In this document: piece after piece, positions 9,351 to 19,254 of the stretch
Numbering within the stretch: position 1 is the stretch's first letter
How the letters are laid out: each line of letters begins with the position of its first letter
Assembly (NCBI GenBank): GCA_020060185.1
Contig: JAGVAS010000001.1
Span: 1 to 39,461, forward strand
Length of the DNA: 39,461 bases
Direction of reading: 5' to 3'
Source: Desulfovibrio sp.
GTDB taxonomy: Bacteria > Bacillota > Dethiobacteria > DTU022 > UBA8154
The notes under the pieces: generated by a model
The model's input: the letters and a program-made list of their open reading frames with translations, nothing else
Databases searched by the model: none
What the model was told of the DNA's origin: nothing
Position numbers and translations under genes: made by a program

Positions 9351-9800
9351 TTGCCCTGGATAATTTTTGCAGCAGTGATATGGCTATTTATAATAATTTT
9401 TTTGCGTTTTCAGTTGGGAAAGTTCTGGAGTGGCGGTATTTGGGCAATATTAGTCGGATATTTCCTTAACGAAATTTTCATAAGTAATCAATTTTACACT
9501 TTTCAGGAATTGCTTTATCAGTTTCAAGGGCTTCCTATAGGTTACTTAATAGGCCTGGCAGGAGTCGGCATAATAATAATCCGCTTCCTCCCTGAGGAGA
9601 AAGTATGGCAACTGCCTTATTTAATCCTGTTCGGCTTAATCTTTACCGCGCTAGAATTTTTTGCTGTAGAACAAGGCTACCTTCTTTATCTGCAGTGGTC
9701 TTTATATTATAGTTTTTTTTATAAATTAATTGCTTTTATAACCATTGCCTGGTTGAGCAACCTGACGATCAGGCGCCGTAAAGGCTACTTTTTTAGGTAA
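9351..9800 (+). CDS. Hypothetical polytopic membrane protein
   Basis: 149 aa, several hydrophobic segments, RBS AAAGGAGGG. Confidence 0.6.
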   Translation: MPWIIFAAVIWLFIIIFLRFQLGKFWSGGIWAILVGYFLNEIFISNQFYTFQELLYQFQGLPIGYLIGLAGVGIIIIRFLPEEKVWQLPYLILFGLIFTALEFFAVEQGYLLYLQWSLYYSFFYKLIAFITIAWLSNLTIRRRKGYFFR

Positions 9801-9812
9801 GGGTGTTTGGAA

Positions 9813-10559
9813 ATGAAGTTGATTGTCCTAGGAAGTTATGGCCCGTTTCCTCCGGCAGGAGGTGCATGTTCCGGTTACCTGTTGGAACACGAGGGGTTTT
9901 ATGTTCTCCTGGATTGCGGTAACGGTGTTCTCAGCAGGATGCAGGAGTTTATCACCGTTAATAAACTGGGAGCAGTTGTTGTTTCCCATCTTCACAGCGA
10001 CCATATTTCTGATTTATTTATTTTACGTTATGCCCTGCAAATGGAGATGGAACAAGGTTTAAGAAATATCCCATTATTGTTAATTGCTCCTGAAGAACCC
10101 CGGGAGGAATTTTCAAGACTTTCTTATAAAAACGTCTTCATGATAGAACCAATTAATCAAGATAAAATGATAGATGCCGGTCCGTTCCGTTTTTCCTTTA
10201 TGAGGACGGTTCATGCCGTTCCCTGTTTTGCCATGGCAGTTTATCTCGGGGAATTTAAAAAACTTGTGTATTCCGCCGATACAGAGTATTTCCCTGGATT
10301 TAGCCCTTTTGCCCGAAATGTTCCTCTTTTCTTATGTGAATCCAACTTTTTAACTGAAGACCTGTCCAAAGAAGCAAAGAACCATTTGAGCGCCTTTCAG
10401 GCAGCGAGTATTGCCCGTGATGCCGGGGTACAAAGCCTTTTACTAACACACCTGCCGCCTTTTAGAAACAAAAAGGATTACTTAGCTGAGGCTTCCAATG
10501 TCTTTAGCAATGTATCCGTTGCCGAAGAGGGAAAGGTATACAATATTGAAAGCAGATGA
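9813..10559 (+). CDS. MBL-fold metallohydrolase (RNase Z-like)
   Basis: VVVSHLHSDHISDLF, LVYSADTEY, LLLTHLPP motifs. Confidence 0.88.
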   Translation: MKLIVLGSYGPFPPAGGACSGYLLEHEGFYVLLDCGNGVLSRMQEFITVNKLGAVVVSHLHSDHISDLFILRYALQMEMEQGLRNIPLLLIAPEEPREEFSRLSYKNVFMIEPINQDKMIDAGPFRFSFMRTVHAVPCFAMAVYLGEFKKLVYSADTEYFPGFSPFARNVPLFLCESNFLTEDLSKEAKNHLSAFQAASIARDAGVQSLLLTHLPPFRNKKDYLAEASNVFSNVSVAEEGKVYNIESR

Positions 10560-10727
10560 TTAATAATGAAAGGCCGGGCTCTTCTGACCATAAAATACGA
10601 CCCATTTTAACTGTATCCTAATAAGATAAAGGAAAGTTTAACATTTAAATTTTCTTCAATTATTGAAGGAAAAGTTATCTTTTTGACGAAATCTTAAAAG
10701 AAAAAACGTAGGAGGGAATAAACCCGT

Positions 10728-10973
10728 ATGGCTTTATCAGTATGTCCTAAATGTGAAAACCACAGATTTGAGATGGTGGAGGTAGAGCCGGGAAACTGGA
10801 GGTTTAAGATAATGTTTGTGCAGTGTACATCCTGTGGAACGGTTGTAGGTACTATGGACTATTTCAATCTAAGCACTCTAATACATGAATTAGAAGAAAA
10901 AGTGGAAATTATCGAAACCAAGCTGGAAGATATAGAATATGAAATAGGAAAGATGAAAAATAAGAAGCAATAA
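10728..10973 (+). CDS. Small zinc-ribbon protein
   Basis: CPKC...CTSC pattern followed by coiled coil; RBS AGGAGGG. Confidence 0.65.
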   Translation: MALSVCPKCENHRFEMVEVEPGNWRFKIMFVQCTSCGTVVGTMDYFNLSTLIHELEEKVEIIETKLEDIEYEIGKMKNKKQ

Positions 10974-11024
10974 TTTTCTTCATACCTGAACTTACATATT
11001 TTTTACAAATTCTTTTAAGTTTCC

Positions 11025-11067
11025 AAAATCCCTTTTGCAAAAAGGCAGTAAGGGGTTTTGTTTTTTT
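11025..11067 (+). terminator. Rho-independent terminator
   Basis: AAAATCCC...GGGGTTTT followed by GTTTTTTT. Confidence 0.5.
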
Positions 11068-11110
11068 GATCATATTTTATTTCCCGGGCAAGCGCAAAAT
11101 TCGACCTTTC

Positions 11111-11139
11111 TTGTATAAAGGTTATACTTACAGTATAAT
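11111..11139 (+). promoter_or_regulatory. sigma-A-like promoter for miaB
   Basis: TTGTAT-17 bp-TATAAT. Confidence 0.6.
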
Positions 11140-11177
11140 TTAGAATATATACCTGAAGATAAGAGAGGGTTTCTTTA

Positions 11178-12566
11178 ATGGGTAATGATGGAACAAAAAA
11201 GTATCACATCTTGACTTACGGATGCCAAATGAACGTATATGATTCCGAAGTACTCTCCGGATACCTGGAAAATATGGGCTATGATCATACGGAAAAAGAG
11301 GAAGAAGCCGATGTTTTAATTATAAATACATGCGCTGTAAGGAAAAAAGCGGAAGAAAAAGTGTTCAGCAGGTTGGGTAAATTACGGCCGTTAAAAGAGA
11401 AAAACCCCGGGATGTTAATGGTTCTTTGGGGGTGTATGGTACAACAGGAAAGCGCTGCGCAAAAAGTAAAAGAAAAGTACGGGTTTGTAGATCTGGTTGC
11501 CGGAACTCATTCCCTGGGACGTTTTCCTGATCTGCTGGAAAAAGCCCGGGTTTCACCCAGAACAATCCTGGATCTTGAAACGGAGGAGGAAAGGGAAGAC
11601 CTCCCCATTAAACGGGGGCATAAGGCTAAAGCCTGGGTGCCCATAAGCCATGGTTGTAATAATTTTTGTTCTTACTGTGTAGTTCCTTATGTCCGGGGAC
11701 CGGAAAAGAGCAGGCCACTCCAAAAAATATTAAATGAAGTAAAAGAACTTGTAGACAACGGGTACAAGGAAATCACCCTTTTGGGACAAAACGTTAACTC
11801 GTACGGTAAGGATTTGGATCAGGAAATGGACTTTGCAGACCTTCTCAATATCCTGGACCATCTTGAAGGCCGGTTTCAGATAAGGTATATGACCTCACAC
11901 CCCCGTGATTTTTCTGAAAAAATAATCCGTACCATACAACATAGCCAAAAAATATGTGAGCATTTTCACCTGCCCTTACAATCGGGAAGCAACAATGTGC
12001 TCAAGCTAATGAATCGTGGATACTCCCGGGAATATTATCTGGGTTTGGTAGAAAAAATCAGGGTCCTGGTACAAAATAGTTCAGTTACTACGGATATTAT
12101 CGTCGGTTTCCCCGGTGAAGAGGAAAAGGACTTTGAAGATACACTTGAAATGTTGGAAAAAGTGAGATTTGATGCCGCCTATACTTTTATCTATTCTCCC
12201 AGGAAAGGGACAAAAGCTACAGAAATGAAAGGGCAAGTTTCTTCGGACATTAAAAAGAAAAGGATTGTTACACTTAACGAGATACAAAGCAGGATTAGTA
12301 TGGAAATAAACCAGCAACTTCTCGGAACGGAACAGGTAGTTCTGGTTGAAGGAAGAAGTAAAACAGACCCCAACGTTTACACTGGAAGAACCAGGACCAA
12401 TAAAATTGTACATTTTTCCACCAATGAAAACCTGCTGGGAATGTTTGTTAATGTTGAAATAACAGCAGCCAAATCCTGGACTCTAACAGGAAATTTTAAA
12501 AATAAAGTAACTACCCAGGAGTCAGGAGTCAGGAGTCAGAATGAGAAAACCGGCGAAAACATTTGA
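11178..12566 (+). CDS. miaB: tRNA-2-methylthio-N6-dimethylallyladenosine synthase
   Basis: YGCQMNVYDSE, GCNNFCSYCVVPYVRGPEKSRP, LPLQSGSN; C-terminal TRAM-like region. Confidence 0.96.
   Translation: MGNDGTKKYHILTYGCQMNVYDSEVLSGYLENMGYDHTEKEEEADVLIINTCAVRKKAEEKVFSRLGKLRPLKEKNPGMLMVLWGCMVQQESAAQKVKEKYGFVDLVAGTHSLGRFPDLLEKARVSPRTILDLETEEEREDLPIKRGHKAKAWVPISHGCNNFCSYCVVPYVRGPEKSRPLQKILNEVKELVDNGYKEITLLGQNVNSYGKDLDQEMDFADLLNILDHLEGRFQIRYMTSHPRDFSEKIIRTIQHSQKICEHFHLPLQSGSNNVLKLMNRGYSREYYLGLVEKIRVLVQNSSVTTDIIVGFPGEEEKDFEDTLEMLEKVRFDAAYTFIYSPRKGTKATEMKGQVSSDIKKKRIVTLNEIQSRISMEINQQLLGTEQVVLVEGRSKTDPNVYTGRTRTNKIVHFSTNENLLGMFVNVEITAAKSWTLTGNFKNKVTTQESGVRSQNEKTGENI
12517..12537 (+). repeat. Three tandem AGGAGTC heptamers within the miaB 3' end
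   Basis: AGGAGTC AGGAGTC AGGAGTC directly read. Confidence 0.9.
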
Positions 12567-12684
12567 AGACTTACTGGTCAAAGATCTTGGATACGGTGAT
12601 ATTTACGAAACAAAACTTCTTTTGCAAAAGGTTAGTAAATTCCTGGAAGCATATTCTCGGGGCATTCTGAATTCTGACTACTGA
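12541..12684 (+). pseudogene. Internally deleted four-helix-bundle (23S rRNA IVS/S23-type) protein remnant
   Basis: ORF MRKPAKTFEDLLVKDLGYGDIYETKLLLQKVSKFLEAYSRGILNSDY*: family-typical N-terminus joined directly to the family-typical C-terminus, core missing. Confidence 0.65.
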
Positions 12685-12702
12685 ATTCTGAATACCTGAA
12701 TA
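12661..12702. repeat. ATTCTGAATTCTGACTACTGAATTCTGAATA flank, inverted relative to 12517-12541
   Basis: Reverse complement contains CAGTAGTCAGAATTCAGAATG, similar to left CAGGAGTCAGAATGAG. Confidence 0.65.
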
Positions 12703-12783
12703 GTAACAAAATAATACCTGCTTTCAGGGAATAAGGGTTGACGAACAATAGCAAATGTTATATATTCATATTGGATATTATTT

Positions 12784-12799
12784 ATTATTTAAAAATAAT
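12784..12799. promoter_or_regulatory. Perfect AT-rich palindrome, candidate Fur/PerR operator
   Basis: ATTATTT-AA-AAATAAT just upstream of the RBS/ATG (12812) of the Fur-family gene. Confidence 0.45.
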
Positions 12800-12811
12800 T
12801 GGGGGATAGAG

Positions 12812-13264
12812 ATGCAGAGCATTGAAGAAATCCTGAGGGCCAAAAAGATCAAGGTTACTCCCCAGAGGATGGCTGTTTATGCGATTTTAAAAAGAACCGA
12901 TTTACACCCTAATGTCGAGATGATTTACCAAAAATTAAAACCTGATTATCCCGCAATGAGCCTGGCAACTGTCTATAAAACAGTAGATGTACTTAAGAAA
13001 GTGGGCTTAATTCAGGAGTTAAGTGTAGGAGAAGGCGGATTACGCTACGATGCTAAAATTAGGCCTCATTCTCACGTTTATTGTGAAATTTGTGGCAAGG
13101 TCGATGATGTCGAGCAATATCCTCTTGATGAACTTCAGGACCGCTTTTTACTGGAAAAAGTTAAAAAGGAAACAGGGTATGACGTTACAATCGTACAACT
13201 TTATTTTTTCGGTAAATGCCCCCAGTGCAGTATGAACAAAGAAACCAGGGCTAAGGGAGCATAA
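12812..13264 (+). CDS. Fur-family (PerR-like) transcriptional regulator
   Basis: KVTPQRMAVYAIL, SLATVYKTVDVL, HSHVYCEICGKVDDV, CPQC; ATG 12812 after GGGGG RBS. Confidence 0.92.
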   Translation: MQSIEEILRAKKIKVTPQRMAVYAILKRTDLHPNVEMIYQKLKPDYPAMSLATVYKTVDVLKKVGLIQELSVGEGGLRYDAKIRPHSHVYCEICGKVDDVEQYPLDELQDRFLLEKVKKETGYDVTIVQLYFFGKCPQCSMNKETRAKGA

Positions 13265-13300
13265 CTTGCAGGTTTAAAGTTTATACTTATATAATTTTTA

Positions 13301-13338
13301 AGGAACCTGTCCAAATTAACTGTCAGGTTCCTTTTTCG
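13301..13338 (+). terminator. Rho-independent terminator after fur-family gene
   Basis: AGGAACCTG ... CAGGTTCCTTTTTCG. Confidence 0.85.
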
Positions 13339-13418
13339 TTATTTCCAACTATGTTATAATTAATCCAGGATCTTGAAGTGAGTCCCTGCAAAGAATATTT
13401 GTCCTCTGAGGTGAAGAT

Positions 13419-16127
13419 ATGTCCAGGTTAACACCCATGATGCAACAATTTACATCTGTTAAGAATGAACATCCCGATGCCATCCTTTTCTTCCGGGTTG
13501 GAGATTTTTATGAAACGTTTTATGATGATGCTGTAACCGCTTCACGTGAACTTGAAATCGCCTTAACAAGCAGAGACGGGAATAAAGAGGACGCTGTACC
13601 CCTGGCAGGTGTCCCTTATCATGCAGCCCAAAATTATATTGCCAGGCTTTTAGAAAAAGGTTATAAGGTTGCTATCTGTGATCAGGTAGAAGAAGCCAGT
13701 CAGGCTAAAGGGCTTGTTAAAAGAGAAGTGACCCGTGTAATAACACCGGGGACAATAATGGACGACAACCTTCTACCAAAAGATCGTAACAATTATTTGG
13801 CTGCTATCAGCAAAAAAAGAAATGAAAACTCCTTTGGCCTTACCTTTGTCGACATCTCCACTGGTGAGTGCCAGGTTTTTTACTTTGATGAAAAAAGGGC
13901 AGCTGATAAAGTCTTTGATAAAATTTACTGCTTAAGACCAACGGAAATAGTTATTGATGAATTCGTAGAAGATGACAACTTATGTAAATTGCATTTACAG
14001 AAGCAAAGAGAACTTTTTCTTATCAACAAAAAAAAGGGTTTCTCAGATCATGATGAACCTCTGTTTATCCTTAAAGAACAATTTTCCGAGGCTATGTTAG
14101 AAATGTCCGGAATAACGAGCGTACAACCCGCCTTTTTTTCAGCAGCCCTTGCTCTGGAATATATTAAAAAAATGCAAAAGGTATCACTTGCCCATATTAG
14201 CGATATTAAATTTTACCGATATACAGATTCCCTCACCCTTGATGCTGTAACAGCACGCAATTTAGAAATATTCGAAACGATACGCTCCAGGGAGAAAAAG
14301 AATGCCCTGCTAGGTTTACTTGACAGGACAAAGACAGCAATGGGGGCAAGGCTTTTAAGAAAGTGGCTGGAAAAACCTTTGTTGGAAAGGGAATCCATGG
14401 AGCTGCGCTGGGAAGCTGTAGGAGAACTTAAAGAAAAGCAGCTTTTAAAAGAAGACCTGGCCGGAATTTTAAAACAGAGCTACGATTTGGAACGGCTTAG
14501 TGGGAGAATCAATATGGGCCTTGTTAACCCCAGGGACTTGCTGGCATTGAAAAAAACACTTCTGCTGCTGCCACAAGTAAAACTTCTTTTAGAAGATCAT
14601 CAGGCAAGATTGCTGAAGCTGTTAAGCAATCAGATTCCCGATTTATCTCACCTTGTTAAAGAACTCGATTCTGCTATTAAAGATGATGCCCCTTTTTCCT
14701 TAAAAGAAGGAGGCATTTTTAAAGAAGGTTATTGCAACGAAATAGATGAGTTGAGGCAGGTTTCTAAAAACAGTAAACTCTGGCTGCTGGATATGGAAAA
14801 AAAAGAAAAAGAGCGTACCGGAATTAAATCTTTAAAAATAGGCTTTAACAAAGTGTTTGGCTATTATATCGAAATTACCAGGGCCAACCTGGAACTGGTA
14901 CCCGCCGGTTATATAAGGAAACAGACCTTGGTTAACTGCGAGCGATATATTACAGAAGAATTAAAAGAAAAAGAATCCCTTATTCTTAATGCTGAAGAAA
15001 AACTAGCCCAGTTGGAGTACGAACTTTTTGAAAAGTTACGTCTTAATGTTGCCCAATATATTAAAAATATACAAACGGCCGGGCAGGTGCTGGCAAACCT
15101 CGATTGCCTGTTCTCCCTGGCTGATACTGCCTCTGTTTACGGATATATAAAACCCCGTTTCTCTTCTGATAAAACCATTAATATTAAAGGTGGACGTCAC
15201 CCTGTTGTGGAACGTGTTCAGGAGGAGCTTTTTATTCCCAACGATGTTTTTCTAGATGGAGAAAGACAGAGAATTTTAATTATTACCGGTCCCAATATGG
15301 CCGGAAAAAGTACTTACTGCCGCAGCATAGCTTTACTTCTAATTATGGCCCAGATTGGCAGTTTCGTCCCTGCTGAAGATATGAGTTTTTCCCCTGTAGA
15401 TCACATCTTTGCCCGGGTTGGGGCAAGTGACGATTTAAGCAGCGGAAGGAGCACATTCATGGTGGAAATGGAAGAAACAGCTTCCATTCTGCGAGATGCT
15501 ACTCCAGATAGCTTGGTAATCCTGGATGAAATAGGCCGCGGGACCAGCACTTATGACGGGATGAGCCTGGCACAGGCAATACTTGAGTATCTCCACAACG
15601 ATCTTAAAGCCAAAGTGCTTTTTTCTACTCATTACCACGAACTGACCGCTTTAGAAGACAGGCTTTCCGGGATTAAAAATTTTACTGTCTCCGTTAAAGA
15701 AAAAGGAGAAGAGGTCATTTTCCTGAGAAAAATTGTCCCCGGAAAGGCAGACAAGAGTTATGGTGTAAATGTTGCCAGGTTGGCTGGTTTACCTGTTAAA
15801 ATTATCAATAGGGCCTGTCAGGTTCTGGAAAACCTCGAAACTAAAACATCTGCATCCAAAATAGACGGCAATTACCCTGCTGCAGAAAATCATTCTCCGG
15901 ACAATCCTTTTTATCTAAATTTTGAAAGCTTTGAGGGTCAGCTTTCTTTTTTGCCTTCCCGTAAAAATAAAGATGCTTCCTTAAATAAAAAAGAGGAAAA
16001 AGTTATTCAGGAAATAAGAGAATTAAACGTTGTTAACATAACACCCCTTGAAGCTCTTAAGAAATTGTTTTCCCTGCAATCCCGGCTGCTTTCCAAAGAG
16101 AATCCCCTCAGGGAAAAGGAAAGGTGA
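13419..16127 (+). CDS. mutS: DNA mismatch repair protein MutS
   Basis: FFRVGDFYE, ITGPNMAGKSTYCRS, LDEIGRGTSTYDG, STHYHELT. Confidence 0.98.
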   Translation: MSRLTPMMQQFTSVKNEHPDAILFFRVGDFYETFYDDAVTASRELEIALTSRDGNKEDAVPLAGVPYHAAQNYIARLLEKGYKVAICDQVEEASQAKGLVKREVTRVITPGTIMDDNLLPKDRNNYLAAISKKRNENSFGLTFVDISTGECQVFYFDEKRAADKVFDKIYCLRPTEIVIDEFVEDDNLCKLHLQKQRELFLINKKKGFSDHDEPLFILKEQFSEAMLEMSGITSVQPAFFSAALALEYIKKMQKVSLAHISDIKFYRYTDSLTLDAVTARNLEIFETIRSREKKNALLGLLDRTKTAMGARLLRKWLEKPLLERESMELRWEAVGELKEKQLLKEDLAGILKQSYDLERLSGRINMGLVNPRDLLALKKTLLLLPQVKLLLEDHQARLLKLLSNQIPDLSHLVKELDSAIKDDAPFSLKEGGIFKEGYCNEIDELRQVSKNSKLWLLDMEKKEKERTGIKSLKIGFNKVFGYYIEITRANLELVPAGYIRKQTLVNCERYITEELKEKESLILNAEEKLAQLEYELFEKLRLNVAQYIKNIQTAGQVLANLDCLFSLADTASVYGYIKPRFSSDKTINIKGGRHPVVERVQEELFIPNDVFLDGERQRILIITGPNMAGKSTYCRSIALLLIMAQIGSFVPAEDMSFSPVDHIFARVGASDDLSSGRSTFMVEMEETASILRDATPDSLVILDEIGRGTSTYDGMSLAQAILEYLHNDLKAKVLFSTHYHELTALEDRLSGIKNFTVSVKEKGEEVIFLRKIVPGKADKSYGVNVARLAGLPVKIINRACQVLENLETKTSASKIDGNYPAAENHSPDNPFYLNFESFEGQLSFLPSRKNKDASLNKKEEKVIQEIRELNVVNITPLEALKKLFSLQSRLLSKENPLREKER

Positions 16128-16131
16128 AAAG

Positions 16132-17913
16132 GTGCATATTCGCAAATTAGATACCATAACTTCTGAACAGATCGCTGCTGGAGAGGTAGTGGAAAATCCT
16201 TCTTCCGTAGTAAAAGAGCTTGTGGAAAATTCCCTTGATGCTGGTGCAAAACGTATTAAAGTCATTTTTAAAAAGGGCGGGCTCAAAGAAATTACCGTTA
16301 TAGATGATGGGATCGGAATTCCCTCAGATGAGGTCCGCCTGGCGCTGGAAAGGCACGCTACCAGCAAAATAAGCTGTCTGAAAGACCTGCAAGAGATTCG
16401 TACTTTCGGTTTTCGTGGTGAAGCGTTACCCAGTATAGCTTCCGTGTCCAGAATATCTATTACCACCCGTCACCAAAATGAAGAGACGGGAAGATATATA
16501 TTATTAGAAGGGGGAAAGGAAAAGGAATATAGAGAAGTGGGTTTCCCCGTAGGAACCAGGGTAACAATAGAGGATCTTTTTTATAATACACCGGCAAGGC
16601 TAAAATTTTTAAAAGGAGTTCCTTCCGAAACAGCAAAAATTTCTAGAATAATTCACTTCCTGGCTCTTTCCAGGCCCGATATATCTTTTTCATTAATAAA
16701 GGAAAACGAAGTGTTACTGGAAATATCCGGCGATGGAAACCTGTTAAATGTTATTATGAAAATTTTCGGTAATGATCTGGCCCGGGAACTTGTATCTCTA
16801 AACTTTAAATCTGGAGAGTTAATTTTAAACGGATATGTTAGCAAACCCACTTATTCCCGTAATAGTAGAAATTATCAGATATTTTATATAAATGGTAGAT
16901 ATGTACGCAGTCAGCTTTTTAAAGACGCGCTGGACAAAAGTTTTGCGAGTATTGTAACTTCAAAAAGATACCCTGCAGCATTCCTGTACCTTACTCTACC
17001 CCCTGAAAACCTTGATGTAAATGTACATCCTTCCAAGATAGATGTGCGTTTTCAACAAGAAGAGCAGGTACGTATTTTTTTGGAACAAAGTCTTAAAAAA
17101 GCTTTTACTCCGGGTTATTTTGTCTCTATGATACAGAATAAAAGCTTGCAAAAAAAAGAGAGCTCCTTATTTTTAACTAGAAAACAGGAAATTAAAAAAG
17201 GACTTAATTTAAAAGAAACCCTTAAATGCGATCATTACCCCGAAAGTGATTTACAGAACCAGGTTGCTGAAAAAAACTATACTTTTAATGAAAATGATAT
17301 TAAAAGCAGCTTCTTAAAAACAGAACTTTTTACGGAAAGGTTCTTTAACGGTCCGATAACAGGACAGGTTTTCGCTACATACATAATTATTCAGGAGGAG
17401 GATAACCTGATCTTTATAGATCAACATGCCGCCCATGAAAGAATTTTATGGGAAAAGATTCAACAAAGGGAAGGAGAAAAAGAAAAATACGTCCAGGAAA
17501 TTCTTCCATTTACCGTAGAACTCCCATTGTCGATAGCAGAAGCAGTAAAAGATAAATTGGAACTTTTAAAGGATATAGGGTTAGAAATGGAGCAATTTGG
17601 AAATAATACTTTCATTATAAGAACAGTGCCTTTTTTTCTCAAAGATATTTTTACAACAGAAGTATTAATGGACATTTTGGAAGATTTGTCCGGACTGGCT
17701 GTAACAGGTAGGGAGTTCCAAAAAGAAATCTTATTACAACTTTCCTGCAAAACAGCAATTAAGGCAAATGAAAACTTAACTATAGAAGAAATCAAGTCCC
17801 TGTTAGCGCAGCTCGAAAAATGTGAAAATCCCTTTTTTTGCCCTCACGGAAGGCCTGTTATGATTAAAATAGAAAAGTATGAACTTGAAAAGCACTTCAA
17901 AAGGCGGGGTTAA
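16132..17913 (+). CDS. mutL: DNA mismatch repair protein MutL (endonuclease type)
   Basis: GTG start; AAGEVVENPSSVVKELVENSLDAG, GFRGEALPSIASVS; DQHAAHERILWE endonuclease motif. Confidence 0.97.
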   Translation: MHIRKLDTITSEQIAAGEVVENPSSVVKELVENSLDAGAKRIKVIFKKGGLKEITVIDDGIGIPSDEVRLALERHATSKISCLKDLQEIRTFGFRGEALPSIASVSRISITTRHQNEETGRYILLEGGKEKEYREVGFPVGTRVTIEDLFYNTPARLKFLKGVPSETAKISRIIHFLALSRPDISFSLIKENEVLLEISGDGNLLNVIMKIFGNDLARELVSLNFKSGELILNGYVSKPTYSRNSRNYQIFYINGRYVRSQLFKDALDKSFASIVTSKRYPAAFLYLTLPPENLDVNVHPSKIDVRFQQEEQVRIFLEQSLKKAFTPGYFVSMIQNKSLQKKESSLFLTRKQEIKKGLNLKETLKCDHYPESDLQNQVAEKNYTFNENDIKSSFLKTELFTERFFNGPITGQVFATYIIIQEEDNLIFIDQHAAHERILWEKIQQREGEKEKYVQEILPFTVELPLSIAEAVKDKLELLKDIGLEMEQFGNNTFIIRTVPFFLKDIFTTEVLMDILEDLSGLAVTGREFQKEILLQLSCKTAIKANENLTIEEIKSLLAQLEKCENPFFCPHGRPVMIKIEKYELEKHFKRRG

Positions 17914-17914
17914 A

Positions 17915-18880
17915 GTGACAGGTCAGGCAGGTTTGCATCAGGGGCAATTTATACCTCTTCTTAGCGTTGTGGGACCGACAGCGGTTGGCAAGACCGAAAT
18001 TGCCATTGAACTGGCCCACAGGTTAGGAGGTGAGGTAATTTCAGCTGACTCTGTTCAGGTTTACCGTTATATGGATATCGGAACAGCTAAGCCCACAGTT
18101 GAAGAGAGGCGGGGAATTCCCCATCACCTGATTGATATTGTGGATCCGGATGTAAATTTCACTGTTTATGATTACCAGCGAAGGGCACAAAGTTGTATCA
18201 CTGAAGTTCATAACAGGGGTAAACTTCCCATATTAACAGGTGGAACCGGCCTATACATCAAAGCGGTACTGGATGAGTACACCTTCTGTAGCGGTAAAGT
18301 AAATCCGTCCATAAGAAGGCACCTGCAAGAGGAACTGGAATTGAAGGGAAAAGAGGGCCTTTACCGGTCACTCGAAAAAATCGATCCCATAGCAGCGAAA
18401 AGAGTGCATCCTAATGACTCGAGGAGAATAATAAGAGCTCTGGAATTTTTTTACTTGACGGGCAAACCTATATCTGTGCAGTGGGAGCTGACTAAAAGAA
18501 AACAAAGCAATTATCAACTTGTTATGGTCGGTATAACTATGGAAAGGAATTATCTCTATGAAAGAATTAATAAAAGAGTAGACCTAATGATAGAGAAAGG
18601 CTTGCTGCAGGAAGTAAAAGGATTGCTGGAAAGAGGCTATAAAAGTAATTTAAAATCAATGCAATCCCTTGGCTATTTTCATTTTACAAGTTATCTTGGA
18701 GGAAAATGGGATTGGGAGACTGCTATTAACGTTTTTAAAAGAGATACAAGGCGATATGCCAAAAGACAGTTAACGTGGTTTCGCGCCGATCAAAGAATAT
18801 TTTGGCATGAGCGTGAGCCAAATAACACGAAAATAGAACCAATTTTGGATAATATTTGTTCCAGGGTAGAAGGATATTGA
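17915..18880 (+). CDS. miaA: tRNA dimethylallyltransferase
   Basis: VGPTAVGKTEIAIELA, SADSVQVYRYMDIGTAKP, GGTGLYIKA; GTG 17915 right after the mutL stop. Confidence 0.96.
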   Translation: MTGQAGLHQGQFIPLLSVVGPTAVGKTEIAIELAHRLGGEVISADSVQVYRYMDIGTAKPTVEERRGIPHHLIDIVDPDVNFTVYDYQRRAQSCITEVHNRGKLPILTGGTGLYIKAVLDEYTFCSGKVNPSIRRHLQEELELKGKEGLYRSLEKIDPIAAKRVHPNDSRRIIRALEFFYLTGKPISVQWELTKRKQSNYQLVMVGITMERNYLYERINKRVDLMIEKGLLQEVKGLLERGYKSNLKSMQSLGYFHFTSYLGGKWDWETAINVFKRDTRRYAKRQLTWFRADQRIFWHEREPNNTKIEPILDNICSRVEGY

Positions 18881-18933
18881 TATCTTTTAACGAATAGAGA
18901 ATAGAGTAAACAAAGAAAAAGGAGGCGATATCA

Positions 18934-19182
18934 ATGTCGAAAGGTTCTTTTAATCTTCAGGATAATTTTTTGAACCAACTCCGCAAAGAAAATGTCCTGG
19001 CAACAATCTTTTTAGTTAATGGATACCAGATTAAAGGAAACATCCGCAGTTTTGACAGTTTTACCGTACTTCTGGATGTGGATGGAAAACAACAGCTTGT
19101 ATACAAACATGCTGTTTCAACCATTATACCATTCCGGAATATTACTGTTAACCTTATGCCTGCAGAACAGGAAATTACTTAA
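18934..19182 (+). CDS. hfq: RNA chaperone Hfq
   Basis: [13 protein letters not shown]..., [10 protein letters not shown] Sm2 motif. Confidence 0.97.
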   Translation: MSKGSFNLQDNFLNQLRKENVLATIFLVNGYQIKGNIRSFDSFTVLLDVDGKQQLVYKHAVSTIIPFRNITVNLMPAEQEIT

Positions 19183-19226
19183 AAAGCTACTTTTTAAGCT
19201 CACTTTACATTAAATTACGACATAAA

Positions 19227-19254
19227 GGCACTTGAGTAAGCAAGTGTCTTTTTA
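19227..19254 (+). terminator. Rho-independent terminator after hfq
   Basis: GGCACTTG-AGTAAG-CAAGTGTC-TTTTT. Confidence 0.85.

Noticed and set aside
12517-12702. Possible CRISPR array
   Set aside because: Only three contiguous 7-bp units without spacers plus an inverted flank; fits a repeat/IVS-type element instead.
16023-16466. Minus-strand 147 aa ORF opposite mutS/mutL
   Set aside because: Shadow ORF; mutL motifs on the plus strand are unambiguous.
16048-17913. mutL starting at 16048 as in the ORF track
   Set aside because: First 28 codons overlap mutS and are not MutL-like; VHIRKLDTITSEQIAAGEVVE at GTG 16132 is the normal N-terminus.
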